A DNA stretch of 34,158 nt from DAOVRD01 sp964521715. Lineage in GTDB: Bacteria; Planctomycetota; Brocadiia; SM23-32. Below, one piece after another: positions 16,727 to 24,922 of this stretch (position 1 is the first letter of the stretch; every line of letters begins with the position of its first letter). The stretch spans positions 1-34,158 of the forward strand of contig CAZFSS010000037.1 in assembly GCA_964521715.1 (NCBI GenBank), written 5' to 3'. Below the pieces are notes generated by a model. The model was not told the DNA's origin. It made no database searches and worked only from the letters and a program-made list of their open reading frames with translations. The translations under genes were made by a program, and so were the position numbers.

Positions 16727-18232
16727 TCACTGCTCCCTCAGCGCCGGGTCGAAGAAGACGCGGCTGAACGTGTAGCCCAGCTTGACCGGCAACGTGCCTG
16801 CGTGGGCGACCGCCGGCGTCCCCCGCACGCCCCTGGCGGCGAGGGGATCGGTGGCATCGAACACGAAGCTACTCGTCGCCGAGTCGAAGCGGGAGAACCG
16901 TATCCACTCGTCGCCGCCCACGGGGTCCTGAATGAGGATATAGGGCCACGCCTCGTTGTAGGCCGGGATGTTGCCGATGACGGGTATCGTCATGTCGCCG
17001 CCGGCGATGGGGCCGGCCAGCGTCAGGGGTACAGGCTCGGGGTACTCCTCCGAGGGATCGGCGACCACCACGACCATGATCGCGCGCGGGAACACGTTGT
17101 CGCGCACGTAGTTCGCGTCGACGCTGTTGTCAAATCCGTCGCCGTCGTCGTCCGGGGAACCCACAGCGGGCCAGTCCATGAAGAAGGCGGGCCCGGCAGC
17201 GGGAAGGGGATTGAACGGGTCGATGGCGAGCCGGTCGCTGTCCCACGTGAGGGCAGGTCCGCAACCGCCGGCCGGCGGCGCCGCCACCCAGGGCACCAGC
17301 GGCACGTAGTTATTCCACGTGGTGGTGTACTGAGTCCAGCAGCGCACCTCGAAGTGCAGGATGTTCTTGGCCAGAGGGACGGCCTTCGCCTGGATCCGGG
17401 CCGCGGCCAGCCCCGCCAGCGCCGGGGGATCGGCGTCACCAATGTAGTTGCCGTCGAAGAACGTCACGTTGAAGCCTTCGTATCCGGGCGAGGTCGCAGC
17501 GAGAGCGGGGCCGAGCGAGAGCAAGGGCGGTAGCGATACCCAGGGGTCGTCCGGCTCCCCGATGGGCGACAGAACGCCGCGGTAGAGCGTGTGCGCGTCG
17601 CCCGTGCCGGCCGTCCCGTCCAGGCCCCTCAAGTAGGCCACCTCGTACATGCCCTCCAGCGGCATCAGATCCTCGTCCACGTGCCCGTCGAAGGTGTCCA
17701 GAACGCCGTCGGGCAAGGGGACGGTAGTATCTATGGGGTCGTCCTTGAGCGTGTAGTACTCCGGGTCTATGAAGCCGTCGCCGTCGTTGTCCAGCCCGTC
17801 TCCGGCCTGGCGGAGCAGCTGGTTGGGCGTGTCCTCCGCTATGCCCCGGACGAACCGCAGCCGATGACGGCCCACGGTCGGATCAGGGTCGGGCAGATGG
17901 CCGTAGTTGAGCTCGTAATAGCGGTCCAGGTCGACGTAGAACCTGACGCGCGTGTCGAACGCCGTCGGGTCATTGCTCCAGTACTGCGGCTTGGCGGCGT
18001 TCAGGTCGTCTTCCACCTGGTGGAAGATGAAGCTCGCCATGTCGTAGGCGTAGCCGCGCCGATGCGCGCTGCGCCAGAGGCCGGAGCCGTAGCGCAGCGT
18101 GGCCACGGCCATCGCCCCGAAGATCAGCGTGATGGCGGTGGCGATCAGCAGTTCGGTCAGCGTAAAGCCCGCCCTGAGCTCAGCCGAAGGGCCTGCCCTG
18201 AGCCCGCGCCCACTTGTTCGGATTCTCCTCAT
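16727..18232 (-). CDS. GspJ/PilW-type minor pseudopilin (prepilin)
   Basis: A 501-residue prepilin from the ATG at 18232 (an ATG 17 codons upstream lies in repeat-flanking sequence). The leader ends at Gly22, followed by FTLTELLIATAITLIFG with Glu27 at +5. The helix continues with residues resembling GspJ (RYGSGLWRSAHRR ... QVEDDLNAA). It is much larger than usual J proteins (about 200). Two DxDGDG-type loops (DNDGDGFID, DDDGDGFDN) suggest calcium binding. The last 73 residues hold a copy of the shared module (DEWIRFSR ... RGVRGTPAVAHAG). The leader contains sequence from a dispersed DNA repeat (18171-18202). It lies between the K-type and I-type genes. Confidence 0.85.
   Translation of the reverse strand: MRRIRTSGRGLRAGPSAELRAGFTLTELLIATAITLIFGAMAVATLRYGSGLWRSAHRRGYAYDMASFIFHQVEDDLNAAKPQYWSNDPTAFDTRVRFYVDLDRYYELNYGHLPDPDPTVGRHRLRFVRGIAEDTPNQLLRQAGDGLDNDGDGFIDPEYYTLKDDPIDTTVPLPDGVLDTFDGHVDEDLMPLEGMYEVAYLRGLDGTAGTGDAHTLYRGVLSPIGEPDDPWVSLPPLLSLGPALAATSPGYEGFNVTFFDGNYIGDADPPALAGLAAARIQAKAVPLAKNILHFEVRCWTQYTTTWNNYVPLVPWVAAPPAGGCGPALTWDSDRLAIDPFNPLPAAGPAFFMDWPAVGSPDDDGDGFDNSVDANYVRDNVFPRAIMVVVVADPSEEYPEPVPLTLAGPIAGGDMTIPVIGNIPAYNEAWPYILIQDPVGGDEWIRFSRFDSATSSFVFDATDPLAARGVRGTPAVAHAGTLPVKLGYTFSRVFFDPALREQ
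18171..18202. repeat. dispersed short repeat inside the J-type leader-peptide coding region
   Basis: The stretch GCCCTGAGctcaGCCGAAGGG followed by a partial second copy (GCCTGCCCTGAG). The same core occurs at 24861-24881 in the H-type gene. On the minus strand it codes LRAGPSAELRAG directly before the FTL cleavage site. Similar Ser/Leu/Arg/Ala/Gly-coding repeats are, from memory, widespread in environmental genomes; not checked. Confidence 0.6.
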
Positions 18233-18310
18233 GTGGTCCGTCCGTCTCGCCTCACCGCCGAACACAACTGCCCAAAGGCCCATCCGCCTCTTCTCGACCC
18301 ACGCTACACC

Positions 18311-18541
18311 ATGTCATTCCGAGATCGCCTCAACACCCTGTCATTCCGAGTTCGCCTCTACGCCCTGTCATTCCGAGTTCGCGCCAGGCCGAACGAGGAA
18401 TCTCGGCGCTGCGAGCGTATGCCGGCAGATTCCTCGGCGCTGCTTGCCGACGCGCCTCGGAATGACATCATGTCGGCCGCCGTCCGACGCGCCTCGGAAT
18501 GACATCATGTCGGCCGCCGTCCGACGCGCCTCGGAATGACA
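18311..18541. repeat. composite repeat element: inverted arms with 27-base and 37-base tandem units
   Basis: The 318-base gap between the K-type and J-type genes holds no gene but a structured element. TGTCATTCCGAG occurs three times (18312, 18339, 18366) in 27-base units. Its reverse complement CTCGGAATGACA occurs three times (18456, 18493, 18530) in 37-base units. Between them lies a perfect inverted pair GAGGAATCT (18395-18403) / AGATTCCTC (18427-18435). The transcript could fold into a long stem. It looks like a REP/MITE-like element whose two ends were each amplified in tandem. Confidence 0.85.
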
Positions 18542-18550
18542 TCATACCGC

Positions 18551-21500
18551 CTAGTAGCTGCCGGACTCCGCCTCCATTTCGATCTGCACCTTGTCGATCT
18601 CGACCATGTTCTGCCAGCCGTCAGCCGTGGGCACGCCGCCCGAATAGCTGTAGCCGTACGGATGCGTGTCGCCCAGGTCGAAGTAGAAGCGCACCTCGAC
18701 CTTCGACGTTGCCGTCGGGTATCCGTATGTGCCGGCGCTCGGGTCGATCCACTTGTAGACAGTCAACTCTCCGCTGCCGTCAGGATCGGCGCTGATTGTG
18801 CCCCAGAGCAGGTCTTTCGACGTCGAGTCGTTCTGGCTGCCGAAAACGAGCACGTCCTCCGGATCGTCATCATAGGGATTGGCGTTCCATCCCACGTTCA
18901 CGGGGTCGTCGATGCGGACCAGCACGGCCACCTTCTGTCCGTCCTCCAGGGCATTCTTGAACTCCCAGGACACCTTCTTCAGCTTGCCGGCCCGGTCTAT
19001 GGGGAAGCTGACCATGCACATCTGCCCGTCGAGCTGGGCTTCCGTGTAGTTCACGTGCTGTGTCCACGGGCCGGGGCTGGCAGGATCTTCCTCGCGGTAC
19101 CGGTCCGGATGCCGCACCGGCAGGTGCCGCACGATGGCACCGGCTGCATGGGCCAATGCCGGTATCGTTGTTCCGTACGCTCCGCGCGGGTACGCACTGT
19201 AGTTAGCGGCCCCGTCGCAATAGGCGCGTCGGAACAACGCAGGTTCCCCGGTGTCCGGATCGACCCCTTTGCCGGAGTACCCAATGATCTCGTCGCCGAT
19301 CTTCACGTAGCCTTCCGGCGGGAACTGGCTCGCATCCACGACACGGATATTCGCTCTTTCCTCGATGGGAAGGGAGGAATCGGGGAAATCCCGGATGAGC
19401 TGCGTGCTGGTGATGAAGTTCAGTGGCATGACGCGCCAGAGGCCGGCGGCTACCGCGGCCGTGCCCGCGCCTGCGCTGAGGTCCGGCCTTACCCTTTGGG
19501 TCCCCGCCAGGGCGCCTGTGCCGGAATTATAGCTCTGGTAGCTGTAGACGCCCGTGTCGGCCCCGACGAAGTAGCCGCCGGACCAGTGCAGCGCAGACGG
19601 CGACGTGCCAGCCCACAGCCACGGGGCCGAGGCGCCGTCCCGGACCCGCACGCAGGGCCAGCCGGCCGGGTCCACGACGGTGTTAGCGTACCACTCCCAT
19701 TCCCTGAGCGTTGGGCTGCTGCCTCCTCCGAGCGTCTCCGGTCCCTGAACCAATGCTGTCGGCAACGTGGTTAGCCGGAACTCGTCCATCGTCCCGTTCA
19801 GGCCGAGCAAGCCGTTCCGGTCGGCGCCGATGCTGAAGTTGGCGCCGAGGTCTCCGCTCGGCAACCGGCCGGACAGGGCGCCGGACGGGCTTGCGATGAA
19901 GTCGTCATAGTCGAACACGTGCCAGCGCTCGTTCTCCGCGAACGTGCCAGCCGTCCCGCCCAGGGGGAAGAGGCTGGGATCGATCCCCAACCACGTGTAG
20001 CCGCCGGCTCCAACGACGTTTTGCACGGTGTACGGACCGATTACTGCATTAGCATCTTTCGAGTCGAAGGAACCGTTGCCCAGGTCCGTATGGCCCCACA
20101 GACCTATCTCGTCATTGATCGCCGGGGCAAGGGTGGGGTCCTTATGAATCATCGGCCGAACCGCAGGGATCATGAATGCCACGGGCTCGAGTGGATTGTG
20201 GAACTCGTTCAGAGGTGTGTCTAACGTCACCACATAGGTCGACGCATCGGCCGAGACATACCCGTAATCATAGCTTGCCGAGCCGATGACCAGCCTGCCC
20301 CCCGTGCCCTGTGGAAGCCCTGTGGCCCCGTTCAGCGTGATGTCCGTGTCTCCGGGCAAGGCGGGGGCCGCAAGCAGGTACTGCTGGTTGGGCATCTGCA
20401 TGGCCAGCGGCCAGAAGTAGCCTTCGGTGACAGTCAACTGGTTCGCTGAGCCAGTCCCTGGCGCTGTAGCGTAGTGGTATGTCCATTCCATGTTCTGGTC
20501 GTAGATACCGTCGATGAACATGGCGATCTCGTTCCGGAACGTGCCGCAGACCGCCACGACGACGTGGTGCCACTCGGCAGCGTCGAAGGTGAAGCCCGGG
20601 GAAGACCTTGCCTCCACGTAACCGCCGTACGTGAAGGGAGCAGTGTCATCGTAGATCTCGTCGTCCAACCTGAGGACGAGCGTGCCGCTTTCCAGGTAAA
20701 GGCGAAGCTGGTTGCGTGCGTTCTCGGGTGCCGGCCCGGGAACTGCTCCCTCGCCGATGTCGGCGATGACGCCGGTATCTGCCTTCACCCAGAACTCGAT
20801 GGCGATCGGCTGGATCGTGGCGTGGAAGCTGTCCGCCTCGATGTGCCGCTGGCGCGCAGGCGAGGCATAGTCGGTGGGATACTGCAAATGCACGCCGCCT
20901 ATGCCGCCGTCTCGAGTGTTGTCGAAGTTGGGCGGCGCGGAGGCTGTCACTCGGGAATCGGCGGCCACTGAGTAGTCGGGCGAGAAGTCCGGCGGGGTCC
21001 CGTGGAGCCCTTCCAGCAACGTCGTGAACACGGTGGGCCGGAGCTCGTCCAGGGCCGCCGTGACCGTGCCCGTGTCCGGGCCGATGTAAGCGTAGAGGGG
21101 ATACGCCGGATCGGCGGGATCGGGCGGCAGGAGGCCCTCGTTCAGCGGCATCGTCAGCACGTTCCTGCCCGCCGAATTGGCCAGGATGTGCTCGTAGAAC
21201 TCCTTCTGGCTCCGCCACTGCCATATGCTCTCGTTCAGCGGCGGCACGACGTCGAAGAGCCGGGCCAACTGCGCCTCGCTCGGCGCCTGGGCGACTGGCG
21301 TGCCCGCCTTGTCGTCCGCGACGGCCAGCGCGCCGAGGCCCAGCAGCGCGCCGCTGTTGAACTGAAGCGGGACCGTCAGGACGCTGACGTTGTGTGCCAG
21401 CATCCCCTCCTGCGCCGTGCTCAGCGGCGTGTCCATGCTTAGGAAGAAGTCCTCCAACTCCGCCGGGATAGTGACGTCCCGGATCCCGTCACCGTCCGTA

Positions 21501-23254
21501 TCCCCGTCGAACCAGTCCTCGTTGCCATTGAAGAAGTCCCTGTCCGCTCCGGCCAGCCGAGGCAGCAGGCCCGGCGGCCCAGAGGTCGGCGCGGTTTCCG
21601 TCACGATCCGGTCGACCTCCGTCGTGCCAAGCGGGCTGGCACCGTACGCGTCAATGTCGTAGAAGAGGGACTGGAGCACGACGGCGTCGGTGCACGTGTT
21701 GACGTTGACGCCGTGCCGGTTCTGCACCTGGATGACGGGCGCGTCCGAGACCAGGCAGTCCGCCGAGAGCGCGGCGATCAGCGGAGGCGGATCGTCCGCC
21801 GCCGCAAGCGTGTTCTCCCAGCAGATCACGTCCCCGTCGACGTAGGCCAGCCCCCTCAGGTGCAGCGCGTCAGCCGTGCCGAACTGCCCGCGCCCTCCCG
21901 GTGGCACAGTGACCGTCAACGTCGTCGGGTCTGCTTCGTTGTCGACGCTGACATCCGTGTAATGTATCCACTCATCGTCCATCTTGACGTAGCAGGGCGT
22001 GCTGGCCGACGCTCCGACGAAACCGGGCGCCCATCTCAGCACGATGCTCAGGTCCCCCGCGGCGCAGTCCTGGGCAAGCTCTAGGGGCCGCCCGCAGCCG
22101 TTCTTCGCCAGCACCGTCCTGTACTCGACGTAGTTGACGGGGGGAGCCACCGACGTGTCCGTCCACGAGAGCCACACCATGGAGCCCACGCCGACCCGAG
22201 ACGCATCCGACAAGTTCGCCACGTACCGACTGGTTGTATTCCCCGACGGGTCGCTTGGATCGTCAGTCGGGAAACCACCCGAGGCGATGTCGCTTTCGAG
22301 GTAGCCGGACGAAACCCAGGAGTCCGCGCCCACGGCATAACCTGAGTTGACGGTTGCGTGCGCGCGCAGCAGGTCGAACTCATCTGCCGTCAGCGCTATG
22401 GCGTTGCGCACCGCGTCAATGCTCGCGAACGCCCGGGGCTGGAACGTGGCCGGGTCCACGCGGTAGTTGTAGATTGCGGCGGCGATGGCCATCTGGTCCG
22501 TGCTGGGGAAGTCGACGTCCGGGTCGCCGGTTGTGGGGTCCTCAGGGGAGTTCCCGCCGATGCCCAGGTAACCGAGCAGGTTCCGGATGACGCGGTAGGG
22601 GGCGCTGTTGATGTTGATCTTGGACTGCGGGTCCTCGACGTCCAGGTTCCACAGCTCGGCACTGGGGAAGAAGGAGACGATGGAGCCGGCCGCATGGTCC
22701 GTCTGTAGAGTTCCGAACAGCCCACGCCCGTCCACGCCAGGGGTGGAAGGATCGTCGTGGAGCGCCAGCGTAGCGCTGGTTGAAGTCGGCGGCACGGCCC
22801 AGGTCACGTTACTGTACGCCATCCATTCGGCGTCCACACGGATGTAGCCGTCCACCGTCTGGGGATCGCCGTCGTTCGGGAGGCCGAGAGCGTCGTCTAC
22901 GGCAAAGCTGACCGTGGCCGCTCCGATGCTGCTCCCCGCCGAGATCAGCGTCCGCAGCGTGACGTGGAACTCCCAGAGGGTGTCCACGTTGGGATCGTTG
23001 TAGGGGAAGGGGTTGGCGCTGTTCTCCGCGCCGGGCTGCCCGAGCCGCAGGGCCGCCAGGGCGTGGCTGAGGCCGCCCGCCTGGCCCGACTCGGCGCGGG
23101 CCGCGTGCAGCGCCTGTGTGCCGGCCGCGTGCTGTCGGCGCATGAAGGCGGCGAACGGTATGGCCAGCAGCATAAGGGCTGTCAGCACGATGATGGCGAT
23201 CATCAGAGCGGCGCCGCGCCGGCTGTCCGGCCTCTGCCGGGGCCGGGCGTTCAT
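18551..23254 (-). CDS. giant GspK-type minor pseudopilin with LamG domain
   Basis: About 1567 residues, starting at the ATG at 23254; the open frame extends 60 codons further up, but that part is a repeat element. Residues 11-38 (SRRGAALMIAII ... FAAF) are a prepilin-like start in which +5 is not Glu, as expected for GspK. The GspK hallmark KININSAPYRVI is at about 212-223, followed by helices ending near 305 in HATVNSG, matching the K-protein SAM-like domains. GspK is normally about 300-350 residues. The rest includes copies of the EW/RGxxGT module (DNA 22664-22849, about 21820-21995, about 19105-19310), a DTDGDGIRD loop, and a LamG-like domain beginning near residue 790 (IAIEFWVKADTG, WHHVVVAV, IAMFIDG) and ending near 1163 (FSIGAD ... 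GTMDEFRL), split by a long insertion. Function as pseudopilus tip is inferred. Confidence 0.82.
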   Translation of the reverse strand: MNARPRQRPDSRRGAALMIAIIVLTALMLLAIPFAAFMRRQHAAGTQALHAARAESGQAGGLSHALAALRLGQPGAENSANPFPYNDPNVDTLWEFHVTLRTLISAGSSIGAATVSFAVDDALGLPNDGDPQTVDGYIRVDAEWMAYSNVTWAVPPTSTSATLALHDDPSTPGVDGRGLFGTLQTDHAAGSIVSFFPSAELWNLDVEDPQSKININSAPYRVIRNLLGYLGIGGNSPEDPTTGDPDVDFPSTDQMAIAAAIYNYRVDPATFQPRAFASIDAVRNAIALTADEFDLLRAHATVNSGYAVGADSWVSSGYLESDIASGGFPTDDPSDPSGNTTSRYVANLSDASRVGVGSMVWLSWTDTSVAPPVNYVEYRTVLAKNGCGRPLELAQDCAAGDLSIVLRWAPGFVGASASTPCYVKMDDEWIHYTDVSVDNEADPTTLTVTVPPGGRGQFGTADALHLRGLAYVDGDVICWENTLAAADDPPPLIAALSADCLVSDAPVIQVQNRHGVNVNTCTDAVVLQSLFYDIDAYGASPLGTTEVDRIVTETAPTSGPPGLLPRLAGADRDFFNGNEDWFDGDTDGDGIRDVTIPAELEDFFLSMDTPLSTAQEGMLAHNVSVLTVPLQFNSGALLGLGALAVADDKAGTPVAQAPSEAQLARLFDVVPPLNESIWQWRSQKEFYEHILANSAGRNVLTMPLNEGLLPPDPADPAYPLYAYIGPDTGTVTAALDELRPTVFTTLLEGLHGTPPDFSPDYSVAADSRVTASAPPNFDNTRDGGIGGVHLQYPTDYASPARQRHIEADSFHATIQPIAIEFWVKADTGVIADIGEGAVPGPAPENARNQLRLYLESGTLVLRLDDEIYDDTAPFTYGGYVEARSSPGFTFDAAEWHHVVVAVCGTFRNEIAMFIDGIYDQNMEWTYHYATAPGTGSANQLTVTEGYFWPLAMQMPNQQYLLAAPALPGDTDITLNGATGLPQGTGGRLVIGSASYDYGYVSADASTYVVTLDTPLNEFHNPLEPVAFMIPAVRPMIHKDPTLAPAINDEIGLWGHTDLGNGSFDSKDANAVIGPYTVQNVVGAGGYTWLGIDPSLFPLGGTAGTFAENERWHVFDYDDFIASPSGALSGRLPSGDLGANFSIGADRNGLLGLNGTMDEFRLTTLPTALVQGPETLGGGSSPTLREWEWYANTVVDPAGWPCVRVRDGASAPWLWAGTSPSALHWSGGYFVGADTGVYSYQSYNSGTGALAGTQRVRPDLSAGAGTAAVAAGLWRVMPLNFITSTQLIRDFPDSSLPIEERANIRVVDASQFPPEGYVKIGDEIIGYSGKGVDPDTGEPALFRRAYCDGAANYSAYPRGAYGTTIPALAHAAGAIVRHLPVRHPDRYREEDPASPGPWTQHVNYTEAQLDGQMCMVSFPIDRAGKLKKVSWEFKNALEDGQKVAVLVRIDDPVNVGWNANPYDDDPEDVLVFGSQNDSTSKDLLWGTISADPDGSGELTVYKWIDPSAGTYGYPTATSKVEVRFYFDLGDTHPYGYSYSGGVPTADGWQNMVEIDKVQIEMEAESGSY

Positions 23255-23256
23255 GA

Positions 23257-23375
23257 TGTCATTCTGAGTCCGCCCTGCGGCGAACGAAGAATCTGGACGT
23301 CCGGTCCCCATAGAGGCGGGCAACAGCGAGATCCTTCGTCCCCGAGCAGCCGGCGCTCGGCTCCTCAGGATGACA
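23257..23375. repeat. inverted-repeat element of the same family, single-copy arms
   Basis: Outer arms TGTCATTCTGAG (23257-23268) and CTCAGGATGACA (23364-23375), inner arms GAAGAATCT (23286-23294) and AGATCCTTC (23329-23337). This is the same plan as the element at 18311-18541 but without tandem copies. It fills most of the 210-base gap between the H-type stop and the K-type start and ends two bases before the K-type ATG, so it forms the K-gene leader. Confidence 0.8.
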
Positions 23376-23464
23376 CGAGGCCGTGGCGCGCCGCGCGCCG
23401 CGCGCTTCATACAGAGCCTGATGTGTCGGTCCATGCTGTCTCTCGCTTTCGTGTGGTGCGTCTT

Positions 23465-24919
23465 TTAGTCGTGGAGCGTCTCCCTTTTCACCTCGCCCAT
23501 CTGGTCCACCACCACGAGGCGGGCGAACAGCACCTTCTCCCCGAGTGCGTGGCCGACGGGCGTGCTGCCGCAGAGCCCGCGCACGAGGCCCGACACGGAA
23601 GTTCCGTTCGTTCCGCCGTATCCCATGGCCTCGTACGGCCCGCCCTCGGGACCCACCATGATGAAGCCGCCGGTCGGCGCAAACGGGTTAGGCGGCTCGA
23701 CGCCCAGCGCCAAATCCCCGGCCGCAATGCCGTTCGCCAGCTTGGCTGAGACGAACGGATCTCCGAGCCCCGCGCAGACCGGGTTCGCGTGGTAGGCCAG
23801 GTCCAGCCGCCCGAGCGGGTCAAAGTGGACGACGGGATCGGACAGGACCATCGGGACGTTCGCGGGCAGGTAGACGGGGTCGCCGCCGGCGACCGAGAGC
23901 AGCTTCGGCTCGTCGATGAGGCCCTGGAAGTAGTACGTGCCGGCCGCTATGCCGGGGCAGTCGATGTAAGCGCTGCCGATGGTAAGGTCCGCGCTCCGCA
24001 CCGGAACGATCTGGGCGGGGGCAGAGAAACCGTCGTCCGTGCCCGGCGCCGGGCCCGGGTTGGGATCAGCAACAGGATTAGCCGTGTACGGGGCCGGCGG
24101 CGCCGCCTCCGGGAAGGGGCGGTAGCTGTCCAGGTCCACCAGCCGGCCATCGATGAAAAGCCGTCCCTCGAACCCATCGAACTCGGCGGCCACGTGGTGC
24201 CACGTGTTTGGCTGCAGCGTCGTGCCGCTGCTTGTGACCGGATTATAAGAGGCCAGGTGGATGCCCGGCCCAGGCACCGCCGGAGGGTCGATCACGAACC
24301 CGGCGTGGACTCCGTAGCCCACGCCCGGGCCGTACCAGGCCAGCCCGAGCGCGTAGCTCATGCCGGCCGTGGCGTCGCCCTTGCCGATGATGCCCATTGC
24401 CGTCACGCCCGGCGGCGGGGACTCGGGGTGGACCCATGCTTCCAGACGGATGCCGGCGGTCTGGTCGTAGACCGGGTACTGGTGGCAGTTGACGACGTCG
24501 CCGCTAGTGAAGTTCAGGCAAAGGCCGACCTTGCCCGGAGCGACGGTGGCGCCCGTGACCGTGCCGTTCATGCTCTTCGCGCCGGGTGTAATGCCGCCCG
24601 AGACGCTCTCGAAGTGCCAGGCGGCCACGACGGTGCTGGCCAGGCCGTAGATCGTCCCTTCGGACGGGTTGATGCGGACCAGGGATCCGCGGCCGCTGTC
24701 CATGGCCGACATGCGCGCCTGCCGCAGCACGTCCATCACATTCTCGCGGGCCCCTTCGCGGCTGGAGCGCTCTCCGACCGAGGCCATGGTGATGACGACC
24801 AGCACTCCGACTGTGGCGATGATGCCCATCACGACCAGCATCTCGACCAGCGTGAAGCCTGCCCTGAGCGAAGCCGAAGGGGCGCGCCGGCGTCGCTCAT
24901 GTCTGGACGGAGGACGCAT
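23465..24919 (-). CDS. GspH-type minor pseudopilin with an inserted LamG domain
   Basis: A 484-residue prepilin. The leader ends at Gly21, then FTLVEMLVVMGIIATVGVLVV with Glu26 at +5. What follows is GspH-like: ENVMDVLRQARMSAMDSGRGSLVRI (split helix and first strand, about 60-84). At about residue 96 a LamG/concanavalin-like domain begins (AAWHFES, IRLEAWVHPE, NTWHHVAAEFDG, GRLFIDGRL, FQGLIDEPKLL) and ends near 343. The H-type fold then seems to resume with VVHFDPLGRL (363-371), a typical GspH 'F-dp-G' strand. One copy of the shared module is at the C-terminus (about 391-450). The gene starts three bases after the G-type stop with an AGGAA ribosome site. The leader is partly coded by a dispersed repeat. 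LamG domains bind carbohydrate or protein; the ligand is unknown. Confidence 0.85.
   Translation of the reverse strand: MRPPSRHERRRRAPSASLRAGFTLVEMLVVMGIIATVGVLVVITMASVGERSSREGARENVMDVLRQARMSAMDSGRGSLVRINPSEGTIYGLASTVVAAWHFESVSGGITPGAKSMNGTVTGATVAPGKVGLCLNFTSGDVVNCHQYPVYDQTAGIRLEAWVHPESPPPGVTAMGIIGKGDATAGMSYALGLAWYGPGVGYGVHAGFVIDPPAVPGPGIHLASYNPVTSSGTTLQPNTWHHVAAEFDGFEGRLFIDGRLVDLDSYRPFPEAAPPAPYTANPVADPNPGPAPGTDDGFSAPAQIVPVRSADLTIGSAYIDCPGIAAGTYYFQGLIDEPKLLSVAGGDPVYLPANVPMVLSDPVVHFDPLGRLDLAYHANPVCAGLGDPFVSAKLANGIAAGDLALGVEPPNPFAPTGGFIMVGPEGGPYEAMGYGGTNGTSVSGLVRGLCGSTPVGHALGEKVLFARLVVVDQMGEVKRETLHD
24861..24881. repeat. dispersed short repeat inside the H-type leader-peptide coding region
   Basis: GCCCTGAGCGAAGCCGAAGG, the second copy of the core at 18171-18191. 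Translated on the minus strand it gives PSASLRAG just before the FTLVE cleavage site, parallel to PSAELRAG in the J-type gene. Confidence 0.6.
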
Positions 24920-24922
24920 GGC

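Noticed and set aside
18311..18541. CRISPR array
   Set aside because: The repeats are tandem with near-identical intervening bases, the two halves are inverted, and there are no unique spacers or cas genes.
23255..23434. N-terminal extension of the giant K-type protein (60 codons)
   Set aside because: The bases belong to an inverted-repeat element and the prepilin-like start begins only at the ATG at 23254.
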